Source of the DNA: an uncultured Chlorobiaceae bacterium
GTDB taxonomy: Bacteria > Bacteroidota > Chlorobiia > Chlorobiales > Chlorobiaceae
DNA length: 64,000 nt
Direction of reading: 5' to 3'
Assembly: GCA_903882665.1 (NCBI GenBank)
Contig: CAIRXW010000043.1
Coordinates: 1-64,000 of the forward strand
Shown here piece by piece: positions 1 to 9,700 of this stretch (its first letter is position 1; every line of letters starts with the position of its first letter). The position numbers and the translations under genes are program-made. The notes beneath the pieces are model-generated. The model was given only the letters and a program-made list of their open reading frames with translations. It was not told the origin of the DNA and made no database searches.

Positions 1-582
1 GCGGACAAAGTTTTCAAATTGCCGGATAGAGCGTAATTGTATCAACTCCCGCAAATCGCGTTCAACATAGGTGGCAAAATAATCTCCGAGCATGACTGCC
101 GGATCAAGGTGATCTGCATGAATACGCGGATAGCCACCAGCAAACAGGAGATGATCAACACCAGTGGGTAATCCTGCATCACACAGTTCAGCAACAGATA
201 ACGGCAACAGCTTCAAAAGCGCTGTTCTTCCGGCAAGTGACTGACTGATATGGCGGCTCAATTCAAATTGATGGCTTCCGGTCAGAATAAATTCACCAGC
301 AGTTTTGTGATCATCAACTCGAACCTGAATCCATGAAAGCAACTCAGGAACACGCTGCACTTCATCAAGAACGGCACCCTTTGGAAACTGGGCCAAAAAT
401 CCTGCCGGATCATGCTGTGCAAAATTACGAATATCAGGCCTCTCCAGATTACTGTAAGGTTTTTCAGGAAAAGCAGTTCTGCAAAGAGTGGTTTTCCCTG
501 ATTGCCTTGGACCGGTAAGCGTTACAACAGGATATTCCATGGCCCGACTCTGCAGGACAGACATGAGATGACGCTCAATCAT
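1..582 (-). CDS. AAA-family ATPase, DUF4143 type, 3' end outside window
   Basis: Reading the minus strand from an ATG at 582 gives 194 codons without a stop up to the window edge, so the C-terminus is missing. Walker A is GPRQSGKTT near residue 25 and Walker B-like AVLDEVQRVPELLSWI follows. Then comes the sensor-1-like stretch FILTGSHQFELS, then the GRTALLKLLPLSVAEL block and GGYPRI...YFATYVERDLREL. This order is typical of the AAA_14/DUF4143 ATPases of bacteria and archaea, whose role is mostly unknown; some act as toxin-antitoxin-like or mobile accessory genes. A second in-frame ATG lies at 540. A 14-bp inverted repeat sits directly upstream of the 582 start, which suggests local autoregulation. 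The family call is secure; the biological role is not known. Confidence 0.85.
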   Translation of the reverse strand, partial: MIERHLMSVLQSRAMEYPVVTLTGPRQSGKTTLCRTAFPEKPYSNLERPDIRNFAQHDPAGFLAQFPKGAVLDEVQRVPELLSWIQVRVDDHKTAGEFILTGSHQFELSRHISQSLAGRTALLKLLPLSVAELCDAGLPTGVDHLLFAGGYPRIHADHLDPAVMLGDYFATYVERDLRELIQLRSIRQFENFVR

Positions 583-583
583 T

Positions 584-620
584 GTATGCAATATTAAAGT
601 TTTGCCTTAATATTGCATAC
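584..620. promoter_or_regulatory. Perfect 14-bp inverted repeat upstream of the ATPase
   Basis: GTATGCAATATTAA (584-597) is followed by a 9-nt spacer and its exact reverse complement TTAATATTGCATAC (607-620). It abuts the ATPase start codon at 582 and lies in the divergent gap before the Fic remnant. There is no T-run, so a terminator is unlikely. An operator bound by a dimeric regulator is the best reading. Confidence 0.6.
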
Positions 621-642
621 ATAGAAGCAAAAACCAAGAAAA

Positions 643-712
643 TTTACACCCATCTTTCATTCTGGTGGTCTATCCCGTTGTATTGGGTGTTGAATTTGGA
701 AATGGGTGTAAA
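643..712. repeat. 11-bp inverted repeat plus GGGTGT direct repeats
   Basis: TTTACACCCAT (643-653) and ATGGGTGTAAA (702-712) are exact reverse complements 48 nt apart. The GGGTGT core also recurs at about 685 and 714, just before the Fic start at 731. The placement suggests a promoter-proximal binding array for the Fic gene, but the function is unknown. Confidence 0.4.
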
Positions 713-730
713 CGGGTGTATTATTGGTTT

Positions 731-1030
731 ATGCTTCAAACCGACACACTTCAAATTACCCCGGAGATCCTGAACCTGATCGCTCAGATCGACGAATTTA
801 AAGGTGCCTGGCGTGCTTTGGGCACACTCGCCCCAGATCGCCTCTCAGCTTTACGCAGGGTTGCCACCATCGAGAGCATCGGATCATCAACTCGCATTGA
901 GGGTAGCAAACTCTCAGATCGGGAGGTAGAACGTCTGCTTTCTAACCTGAAAATCAACTCCTTCGATACGCGTGATGAGCAAGAAGTTGCCGGTTATGCA
1001 GAGCTGATGGACCTGGTGTTCGACTCATGG
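731..1030 (+). pseudogene. Fic family protein, 5' fragment truncated at a junction
   Basis: From the ATG at 731 the frame encodes the Fic N-terminal region. It includes the inhibitory-helix motif SSTRIEG (the S/T-x-x-x-E-G pattern of class II Fic proteins) and the conserved block around DEQEVAGYAELMDLVFDSW. Homology stops after FDSW at about 1030; the frame runs on to a stop at 1073-1075 through sequence that belongs, on the other strand, to a ParB-like gene. The catalytic HPFxxGNGR AMP-transfer motif is absent, so the product cannot be an active AMPylase. A GTG or TTG start further upstream is possible but adds only low-complexity residues. I interpret it as the left half of a recombination scar. 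Confidence 0.75.
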
Positions 1031-1496
1031 CCGCATCCATGGATTCAATGCGAAGATCAATCTCGCCGATGGTGAACCCAGTCGCTTCCAGATCGAAGTC
1101 AAGATCCAGAAGCGTGAGTGACTGCAGCTGCTCGCCGAGCAGCTTGCTATCCCATGTGGCAAGCTCACTGAGCCTATTATCTGCAATCATGAACGCCTTG
1201 ATTTGAGGCGGTGATAAATGTTCAAGACAAAGAACTGGAACTTCGGTCATTCCGATTTTCTTTGCGGCATCAAGCCGAGCATGTCCGGCAACGACGTGAT
1301 TCTCTTTATCGATAGCAACAGGCACGATAAAGCCAAAAGCTTTGATGCTCTTGACGAGTGCTCTGATCTGCCTGTCAGAGTGTTTTCGAGGGTTGGCAGG
1401 ATCGGGTTTGAGCTGCTCCACAGGGAGATAGTTTATCAGCCCCAGCCGTTTTGCTTTCGCAACAGGCCGCTTGCGGTTCGTTTTTTCTTGTTTCAT
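1031..1496 (-). pseudogene. ParB-like nuclease-domain protein, 3' truncated
   Basis: The minus-strand frame from ATG 1496 carries a ParB/Srx-type domain: VEQLKPDPANPRKHS, then SIKAFGFIVPVAID, then HVVAGHARLDAAKKIGM and AFMIADNRLSELATWD. It resembles the phage- and element-encoded ParB proteins that are often fused to or found beside DNA methylases. The similarity ends near GEIDLRIESMDAA; the remaining frame down to 954 is the antisense of the Fic fragment. Full-length relatives carry a large C-terminal part, which is missing here. Its neighbours (DUF2924, serine recombinase) are its usual companions in integrated elements. The 5' part is clear; the product is probably non-functional. Confidence 0.75.
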
Positions 1497-1535
1497 ACTG
1501 GGTTGCGTTTGTTTGCTGGTTATATAAAAGTATAA

Positions 1536-1588
1536 TTACGTTTAATTGTTTATAAAAAATGATTGCCATCCAGGAAATTCTGACACGT
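1536..1588 (-). promoter_or_regulatory. Bipartite upstream motif, copy 1 (before ParB-like gene)
   Basis: TTACGTTTA at 1536-1544 and TTCTGACACGT at 1578-1588 lie 40 to 90 bp upstream of the ParB-like start. The same two words occur with nearly the same spacing upstream of the HTH-like gene (2330-2379). A further copy of the first word is at about 1659. The region is AT-rich. A shared regulator site or duplicated promoter is likely. Confidence 0.4.
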
Positions 1589-1685
1589 GAAAAGCACACT
1601 CATTTTTTTTGTATTGATCATGATAGTATCCTTTGTTGAATGCTTTATAAGAGTAAATTTACGTTTAATTATATAGAAAAAGAGA

Positions 1686-2282
1686 TCACCCCTTTGGACC
1701 AGGACGAATCTCCGGAGCATGCACTGCCCAGTAGGTCCACTGCATTGCCAATAAGCTCAACGGTACTAAAGCCCTGAAACTCCCATCGGGGAACCGCTCA
1801 ACAAGATCAAGTGGAGTCAATACCCCTCCTTGTGCAAATTCATCCATAGTGACGACATCTATTTCACCCGATTTATCATCATATTTGTCATGGAGTCTAA
1901 GAGCAAGGTCATGAGTATTCATGGTCAATTCTTGTCCGCGACTTCTGACCCAAGTCTCATTCAAACTGTTTTCAGGGTGGTTGATTAAAGCATTACGATA
2001 GACTTTCTTCATTTGCCCTCTTTTTTTTAGCAATACCTTGGTAATGTCTGAAGGCTTCATCCCTTGATTGAGAGCATAAAGCGCCACCCCGCATTCAACC
2101 AGGTCCTCATACCCATACGCAACACGATTGCCGCTTCCAAGCTGCTTTTTTGTTGCCTTTTCGGGGATGCCGAGCTGACGCAGGTAATTGAGCTTATCCA
2201 GCTTGTGTTTTGGGACATCCTGGCCAAAATTGATTGCCCATGCAAGTTGTCCAAGTGAAATGTTCAGATTTGGTATTTCCAC
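1686..2282 (-). CDS. Hypothetical protein with HTH-like N-terminal half
   Basis: A 198-residue protein starting at GTG 2282. I do not recognise the family with certainty. Residues about 45 to 90 (GSGNRVAYGYEDLVECGVA, ALNQGMKPSDITKVLLKKR) have the look of a MerR-like winged helix, with a Y-x-x-x-D-L-V first helix and a following K/R-rich helix. The C-terminal half ends in RPGPKG and has no motif I can name. It lies upstream of the ParB-like gene on the same strand, and both have the same bipartite motif in front. A DNA-binding regulator of the element is plausible. It is intact and uses codons like its neighbours. Confidence 0.55.
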   Translation of the reverse strand: MEIPNLNISLGQLAWAINFGQDVPKHKLDKLNYLRQLGIPEKATKKQLGSGNRVAYGYEDLVECGVALYALNQGMKPSDITKVLLKKRGQMKKVYRNALINHPENSLNETWVRSRGQELTMNTHDLALRLHDKYDDKSGEIDVVTMDEFAQGGVLTPLDLVERFPDGSFRALVPLSLLAMQWTYWAVHAPEIRPGPKG

Positions 2283-2329
2283 GTTCCGCTATAGCTATTG
2301 GTCATTGCTGTAAATAATTAAAAGTAATT

Positions 2330-2379
2330 TTACGTTTTAAGATATACATTTTTTATAAACCCAAAAACTTCTGACACGT
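2330..2379 (-). promoter_or_regulatory. Bipartite upstream motif, copy 2 (before HTH-like gene)
   Basis: TTACGTTTT at 2330-2338 and TTCTGACACGT at 2369-2379 lie just upstream of the HTH-like start at 2282. They match copy 1 at 1536-1588; the spacing of the two words differs by 3 nt. Confidence 0.4.
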
Positions 2380-2546
2380 TTACACTTTTTTCGAGTCACT
2401 ATAACGCTCCTTGAAACAAAAGAAAACAATCGCAGAAAGGAGTTGACTTGCTCCCTGAATCAATCGTAATTGGTGTTGTCCACTCTCTTTCCGAGGGTAT
2501 GATTACTGACTAATTCTTTACAAATCGATCTTTTAACTCTTCGCTT

Positions 2547-2981
2547 ATGAATCTCTTGAAATCAAAATTGACCGAGCTTAACGATCAGTCTCGATCGCAA
2601 CTCATGAAGGAATGGAAGCGAATGTTTGGTACGCTGGCTCCCGAACATTCACGTGAAGTTTTTTTAAAACAGGCAATAGCCTGGCAAATGCAGGTTGAGC
2701 AATGGGAGCAACAGCAACCTGAAAATTCTATAAAACGGATGCATAAGCTGCTCCACCGAAAACTCAGTGAAACGAGTTCCAGTTCATCACCCAACAAAAC
2801 ACTTGCTCTGACACAAGGGACACAAATGGTTCGTGAGTGGAATGGCAACACCTATAGGGTAACAGCCACAAATGACGGTTACGAGTACGCAGGACAGGTC
2901 TACCGAAGTCTCACAGCTATCAGTAAACTGATCACTGGTACGGCATGGTCAGGTCCGAAGTTTTTCGGAGTGGTGAAATGA
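2547..2981 (+). CDS. DUF2924 family protein
   Basis: A 144-residue basic protein whose layout matches DUF2924: an N-terminal helical part (LTELNDQSRSQLMKEWKRMFG), a linker, and a C-terminal block with TLTQGT-like TLALTQGTQMVREWNGNTYRV, GYEYAGQVYRSLTAISKLITG and TAWSGPKFFGV. The family's molecular function is not established, but it is almost always found beside a large serine recombinase in bacterial elements. Here its stop overlaps the recombinase start (ATGA at 2978-2981), so the two are translationally coupled. It is close to the usual family length and looks intact. Confidence 0.85.
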   Translation: MNLLKSKLTELNDQSRSQLMKEWKRMFGTLAPEHSREVFLKQAIAWQMQVEQWEQQQPENSIKRMHKLLHRKLSETSSSSSPNKTLALTQGTQMVREWNGNTYRVTATNDGYEYAGQVYRSLTAISKLITGTAWSGPKFFGVVK

Positions 2982-4639
2982 GTGTGAACAGGCTTGCCTG
3001 CGCAATCTACACGCGCAAATCTACAGAAGACGGACTTGAACAGGAATTCAACTCTCTTGATGCACAACGGGAGGCATGTGCCGCATACATCCTCAGTCAA
3101 AAAAGCCAGGGATGGGTACCGGTGACGAGTTCGTATGATGACGGCGGGATATCGGGAGGGACGCTGGATCGACCCGGAGTGCAACGGCTAATCAGCGACA
3201 TTCGGGAGCGGAAGGTTCAGGTGATTGTGGTCTACAAGGTCGACCGGCTGACCCGATCGCTTGCCGACTTTGCAAAACTGGTTGAACTCTTCGATGAGTT
3301 TAACGTCTCCTTCGTCTCAGTGACACAGCAGTTTAACACCACGACCTCGATGGGTCGGCTTACCCTGAATATGCTTCTTTCCTTTGCACAGTTTGAACGG
3401 GAGGTGACCGGCGAGCGGATCAGGGACAAGATTGCCGCATCGAAACGTAAAGGCATGTGGATGGGTGGTATGGTGCCTATCGGGTATACGGCAAACGGCA
3501 GAACACTTGAGATCGACAATGAAAAGGCGGAGATCATCAGAGAAATCTACCGGATGTATCTTGAGATTGGTAATGTTTCAAGACTCAAGAGGCACATCGA
3601 TAGCATGGGTTGGATAACTCCTGAACGATTAAGCAACCGGATTAGTCAGCAGGGCTGTAAACCGTATAGCCGAGGGCATTTTTATCAGATCCTCTGCAAT
3701 CCGATTTACATTGGTAAAATTAAACATAAAAAAAACGTGTACGATGGACAACACCCGCCAATCATTGATATGGAAAGATGGGATGCCGTCCGTAACAAAA
3801 TGACAACTCATCTGCAGGGTGTTCGATCTGGAGAAAACAATGCATGGCCGAGCATACTCATCGGGTTGGCTTTTGATGGTCAAGGAAGACGCCTCACACC
3901 GGTCCACACCAAAAGACGTGGCCGGATCTACCGGTATTATGCTTCTCCTCAGGATATTGCCAAAAGCGATCCTGAGAGGATTCGGGTGAGTGCCAATGAA
4001 CTGGAAGATGCTGTGTTGAGTGGCATGAAGACCTTTCTCCATGATGAGGGCAGAATGTTGGGATTGCTCGATGACGAAAGCGCAAACCAGTTTCACGAGT
4101 TGTTGCAAAATGCACAAGAACTACATGCACAACTTAACTCCCCTGACCGGGAACTCATGCAACGATGTGTACAGAAGATCGAAGTGACCAGAACTCGTAT
4201 CTGGGTCAGATTCAAGCCGACAAGCCTGGGGCTTGACTATGACGATGAAGCTCAAAGCGATAGTGCACTGATTGAAATTCCGGCAGCACTGAAGCGGTGT
4301 GGTATGGCAATGAAGCTCATCATCAATCCGGAGATACAGAGACCGACCCGGAAAAAAGATACGACAACGATGATCGCACTCCTTACCAAGGCAAATGACT
4401 GGTTCAGTCGATTGAAAAGTGGAGAGTGCAAAAGCGTCTCTGAGCTTGCAGAGGAAGATAACGTAAGAGGCAAACATATTTGCAAGCTCTTGCCATTAGC
4501 GTTTCTCTCGCCAGAGATCCAGCAACGAATACTGCTTGGTGAACACCCACCGGAACTGAACGCTCTCCAACTTATAAAAAGAACTCCTTTTCCGCATGAC
4601 TGGGATGAGCAAAAGAGAGTCTTGGGCTTCCACCCCTGA
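2978..4639 (+). CDS. Large serine recombinase (resolvase/invertase family)
   Basis: A protein of about 553 residues starting at the ATG overlapping the DUF2924 stop (MSVNRLACAIYTRKSTEDG). The catalytic domain has the YTRKSTED nucleophile motif, DAQREACAAYI, DDGGISGGTLDRPGVQRL, VVYKVDRLTRSLADF and QFEREVTGERIRDKIAASKRKGMWMGG. A recombinase domain (PIGYTANGR, SRGHFYQILCNPIYIGKIKHKK) and a long C-terminal DNA-binding part follow. It would excise or integrate the element through a serine-phosphate intermediate. It ends about 220 bp before a tRNA-Ser gene, a common integration neighbourhood, although serine recombinases usually do not target tRNA genes. I saw no second copy of the tRNA 3' end in the window, so element borders are undefined. 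Confidence 0.9.
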   Translation: MSVNRLACAIYTRKSTEDGLEQEFNSLDAQREACAAYILSQKSQGWVPVTSSYDDGGISGGTLDRPGVQRLISDIRERKVQVIVVYKVDRLTRSLADFAKLVELFDEFNVSFVSVTQQFNTTTSMGRLTLNMLLSFAQFEREVTGERIRDKIAASKRKGMWMGGMVPIGYTANGRTLEIDNEKAEIIREIYRMYLEIGNVSRLKRHIDSMGWITPERLSNRISQQGCKPYSRGHFYQILCNPIYIGKIKHKKNVYDGQHPPIIDMERWDAVRNKMTTHLQGVRSGENNAWPSILIGLAFDGQGRRLTPVHTKRRGRIYRYYASPQDIAKSDPERIRVSANELEDAVLSGMKTFLHDEGRMLGLLDDESANQFHELLQNAQELHAQLNSPDRELMQRCVQKIEVTRTRIWVRFKPTSLGLDYDDEAQSDSALIEIPAALKRCGMAMKLIINPEIQRPTRKKDTTTMIALLTKANDWFSRLKSGECKSVSELAEEDNVRGKHICKLLPLAFLSPEIQQRILLGEHPPELNALQLIKRTPFPHDWDEQKRVLGFHP

Positions 4640-4790
4640 ACAAGTTGTTTCTCAACCCACACGATCGGCAGGACTACCAACCAAGCGAATAGTCACAAAG
4701 TAACAGTTGAGAAAGGGGCTCTGAGAATGGCGGTGATAAGATAGTAAGAATAGAGGGGAAAAGGGATTCTCAGTCGAATTTATTAAACAC

Positions 4791-4815
4791 AGAAGCCCGC
4801 ATTTTGCGGGCTTCT
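4791..4815 (-). terminator. Rho-independent terminator of tRNA-Ser
   Basis: AGAAGCCCGCA and TGCGGGCTTCT form a perfect 11-bp stem with a 3-nt loop. On the minus strand the stem is followed by a T-rich tract (TGTGTTTAATAAA), so it best serves the tRNA-Ser transcript. It may also stop the convergent recombinase transcript. Confidence 0.75.
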
Positions 4816-4856
4816 TCGATAGCTAAGTTGCTATGTATAAATAATCTTGGACTTCC

Positions 4857-4947
4857 TGGCGGAGAGGGAGGGATTCGAACCCTCGAGGGCTGTGACACCC
4901 TACCCGCTTTCCAGGCGAGCGCACTAGACCAACTATGCGACCTCTCC
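4857..4947 (-). tRNA. tRNA-Ser (anticodon GGA)
   Basis: Read on the minus strand, the acceptor arms GGAGAGG and CCTCTCC pair. The anticodon stem CTCGC/GCGGG encloses the loop CTGGAAA with anticodon GGA, and a long class II variable arm follows. The T-arm contains GGTTCGAATCC, and the discriminator G plus CCA is encoded (GCCA at 4860-4857). It reads UCC/UCU serine codons. Confidence 0.95.
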
Positions 4948-5071
4948 AATAATAAAAGGCCTGTAATTTACACTCTATTTTTGATTTTCAAAAACTTTCT
5001 CTCTTCCGGAGAGCTTTTTAACGCTCACGATACTCCGAGTTGTTTTTTAAAAACGCCTTTTTTTCTGATGC

Positions 5072-5091
5072 ATGTTAACCGCGATTAACAT
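5072..5091. promoter_or_regulatory. 7-bp inverted repeat upstream of guaB
   Basis: ATGTTAA, six bases, then TTAACAT, centred about 85 bp before the guaB start. There is no T-run. It could be an operator, but there is no independent support. Confidence 0.3.
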
Positions 5092-5131
5092 TGTCATTCT
5101 ATGCTCACATTTCGTAAATTGGCAAAATTGA

Positions 5132-6658
<1,527 letters not shown>

Positions 6659-6680
6659 CGCCAAAATTATCAATACCATA

Positions 6681-6708
6681 GGGGCGGGGTCATCCCGCCC
6701 ATTTTTTT
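6681..6708 (+). terminator. Rho-independent terminator of guaB
   Basis: GGGCGGG and CCCGCCC (6682-6688 and 6694-6700) pair around a 5-nt loop and are followed by a run of seven T. It lies between the guaB stop and the convergent bchH-family gene. Confidence 0.85.
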
Positions 6709-6757
6709 GTTCATCCCGTCCATTTTGGCAATCAATCAACCGCGCTATTCCGCCAAA

Positions 6758-9700
6758 TTATTTGTCGTCGGTCAACCCTTCAAGGCGATCTTCCAGATCA
6801 GCGTAGATCTCCTGCAACTCATCAATCATACTCTGATCGGCTTTCCACATGCCGCGACCGTGCGCCTCAAGCATGCGGCCTACGATATTCTTGATTGCCT
6901 GCGGATTGAGTGTTGCCAGCCGCTCCCGCATTTCGGGATCAAGGGCGTAGGTCTCGGCGGTTTTTTTGTAGACCCAGTCGTCCACACTCTTGGTTACGGC
7001 GTCCCAGCCCAGCATGTAGGTGACCCGGTTGCTGATTTCACCGGCCCCGCTATGGCCGTGCTTGAGCATCCCTTCAAACCACTTCGGGTTGAGCAGTTTG
7101 GAGCGGTACTCAATGCGCAGCGATTTGTCAGCATCATCCACCTTGATGTCGGAGGTAAATGACTCAACGTAGTTGAGCTTGACATCACCACCCTTAGTGT
7201 TCCTGCGGCGTGCGGCAAGCTGCAGCGATCCGGAAGAGGAGAAGTAGTGGTCGATATCGGAAATGCCAAATTCGGTAGAGTCAACCTGATGCACCACCCG
7301 GTCAACCGAACCAAGCAGTTTCTGCAGAATCGCAGACTCATTCTCCCCTTTCCTGCCTCCGCCGTAGGCACTGCTGTTGCGGCGGATAAAGAGGTCGTCA
7401 AGATCATTTTCTGATTCCCATGCCGAATCCTCAATCATGTCATCAACATAGGTACCGTAGGCACCGGGAGCCTGGGTAAACTGCCGGGCGGTCGCAGTCT
7501 CGAACGCCATGCCCGATGCAATCGCCTCATCAACATGTTTTTTGACATAGTTCATCTCAACCGGCTCATCCGCCTTGGCCGCTTCCTTGACGAGACGGTC
7601 GAGCTGATCCATAAGAAGACCGAAAGCGTCACGAAAAATAGGGCTGAGCTGCATGAGCACATCAATGCGCGGACGACCAAGCTTGTTGAGCGGCACCAGA
7701 CTGTAGTGACTGATTTTACCGAATGCGTCGTAGGAGGGTTCACCTCCGAGAAGGCGGATCACGACGGCGACAGCCTCACCCTTGGTTTTGATGGTGTCGA
7801 GACCCCAGAGCACCTGGGCTATGGTTTCGGGATACTCTCCTCCATTTTCTTCACGATGCTTTTTGACAATGCTGTCTGCAATAAGCGAGCCTCGCTTGAA
7901 AGCGAGTACGGATGGAATTCTCCACGGGTCGATAGAGTGGATGTTGCGGCCGGAAGGAAGCACATTGATACCGTCACGAACCAGGTCACCGCCAGGACCG
8001 GAAGAGATATAACGCCCGCAAAGAACCTTCATCAAGGAATCCAGCTCACCGGTATTGTCGCGAAGGGCAAAAAGAAGCTGTGAGCCTTCCCTGAACAATT
8101 GATCAACAAAAGCCATATAGTCGGCAGGAATCCGGGCGCCTCCTGTTATTGCAGCAAAGGTTCCGACTGCAGTTTTCCGGTCAAACAGCACCTGCTGAAC
8201 AAAATCACGGCACGCCGTGTCGACCCACTCACGAAGACGAATGGCCTCCTCTTCGCCCTTTCTCGACCGTCCGGTCAGTTCCTCATAACTTCTGAAATGA
8301 CCATTCTTTCCCGATTCACTCATAAGCAGGGAGGGCAGGGTCTTTCCATCTTCCGCCCTGTTTTTAAGGGTTTCAGTGACCGTAATAATCTGCGCCTCCA
8401 GAGGGCTCGCCTCACCAAAAACATGGAGAGAGTTGGAAATCAGGCGGTTTTCGAGTTCGCTGACGTAGATATAGAGACGGCTGACATAATCACTGAACCC
8501 TTCATTTTCAGGGCGGGGACAATCGTCCGTCAAATTGAGCAGCTCGGCTTTCTGCATAATATCCTCTTCAAAACCCGAATTCTCTCCCTGACCTTCTATC
8601 GAGCCTGAAAAACTTCTTTCGCGGAAATCGACCAATAGATCTTTCAGTGCAGGAAGCTCCTTGTAGAGACCGGCACGCGACAGGGGTGGAACAACATGGG
8701 AAACCATGGTTGCCAGCCCGCGCCGTTTGGCAATACTCGATTCACTGGGATTGTTCACCGGATAGATGTAAATATGCGGCACCTCTCCGAGCAAGGCGTC
8801 CGGCCAGCAATCGCCGGTAAGGCCGGTCGGGAGTCCCGGCATCCATTCGACCGATCCGTGCATACCGACATGCACCATGGCATGGGCCTGAAACTCACGG
8901 CTTATCCAGCGGTAAAAGGCGATATACTGGTGGTGCGGCGTGTTTGTCTTGTCGAAAAGCAACCGCATGGGATCGCCCTGCACACCGATACGCGGCTGAA
9001 CACCAATAAAGATGTTACCAAATTGTAAACCTCCGATAAAGACATCATGCTCCCCGATCGGCACAATCTCTCCAGGAAATTTCTGCCACCGATCCTCAAT
9101 ACGTTCCCGCTCCCGTGAAGAGGTGAGCCCCTTGAAGGTATCATAGCTCACTTTGAGGGCATCCTGCTGGTGCTGTTTGATCTGATGATCGGTTGCCTGA
9201 TCAAGCGCTTGAAAAAGCGCTTCAGACGATTCAGGGAGCTGACCGACATTGTATCCCTCCTTTTTTAGCCTCTGCAAAGCAGCCAAAAGCGTTCTGGGAA
9301 CATCGAGAAGGGCCGCAGTGGCTTTTTTGCCAAGACCTGGAGGATAATCGTAGACAACAAAGGCAATTTTTTTATCCTTGTTGGCCGTCGCCCGCAAACG
9401 GAGCCACTGACTGACAATGCCAGCAAGCCGCTCAAGCCGTTCAGGAACCGTCTCTACCTTACCATCCTCAATAGCTCCAAGCACAACCGGACAAATCGCA
9501 CCGTCCATCTCTGGAATGGCATAGGTAAAGGTCATCTGCATGGGCGATACGCCAAGCTCTTTCCATGACTCAAACCCCTGGGTCAAGAGTGGCTGGGCAA
9601 CGATATAGGGTACGTCAAGTTTTGTCATGATCTCGTGACGCGCCTCAGCCGCCGTTCCCGGCTTGGTCGAACCAGCAGGGCCACCGACGAGACCAAAGCC

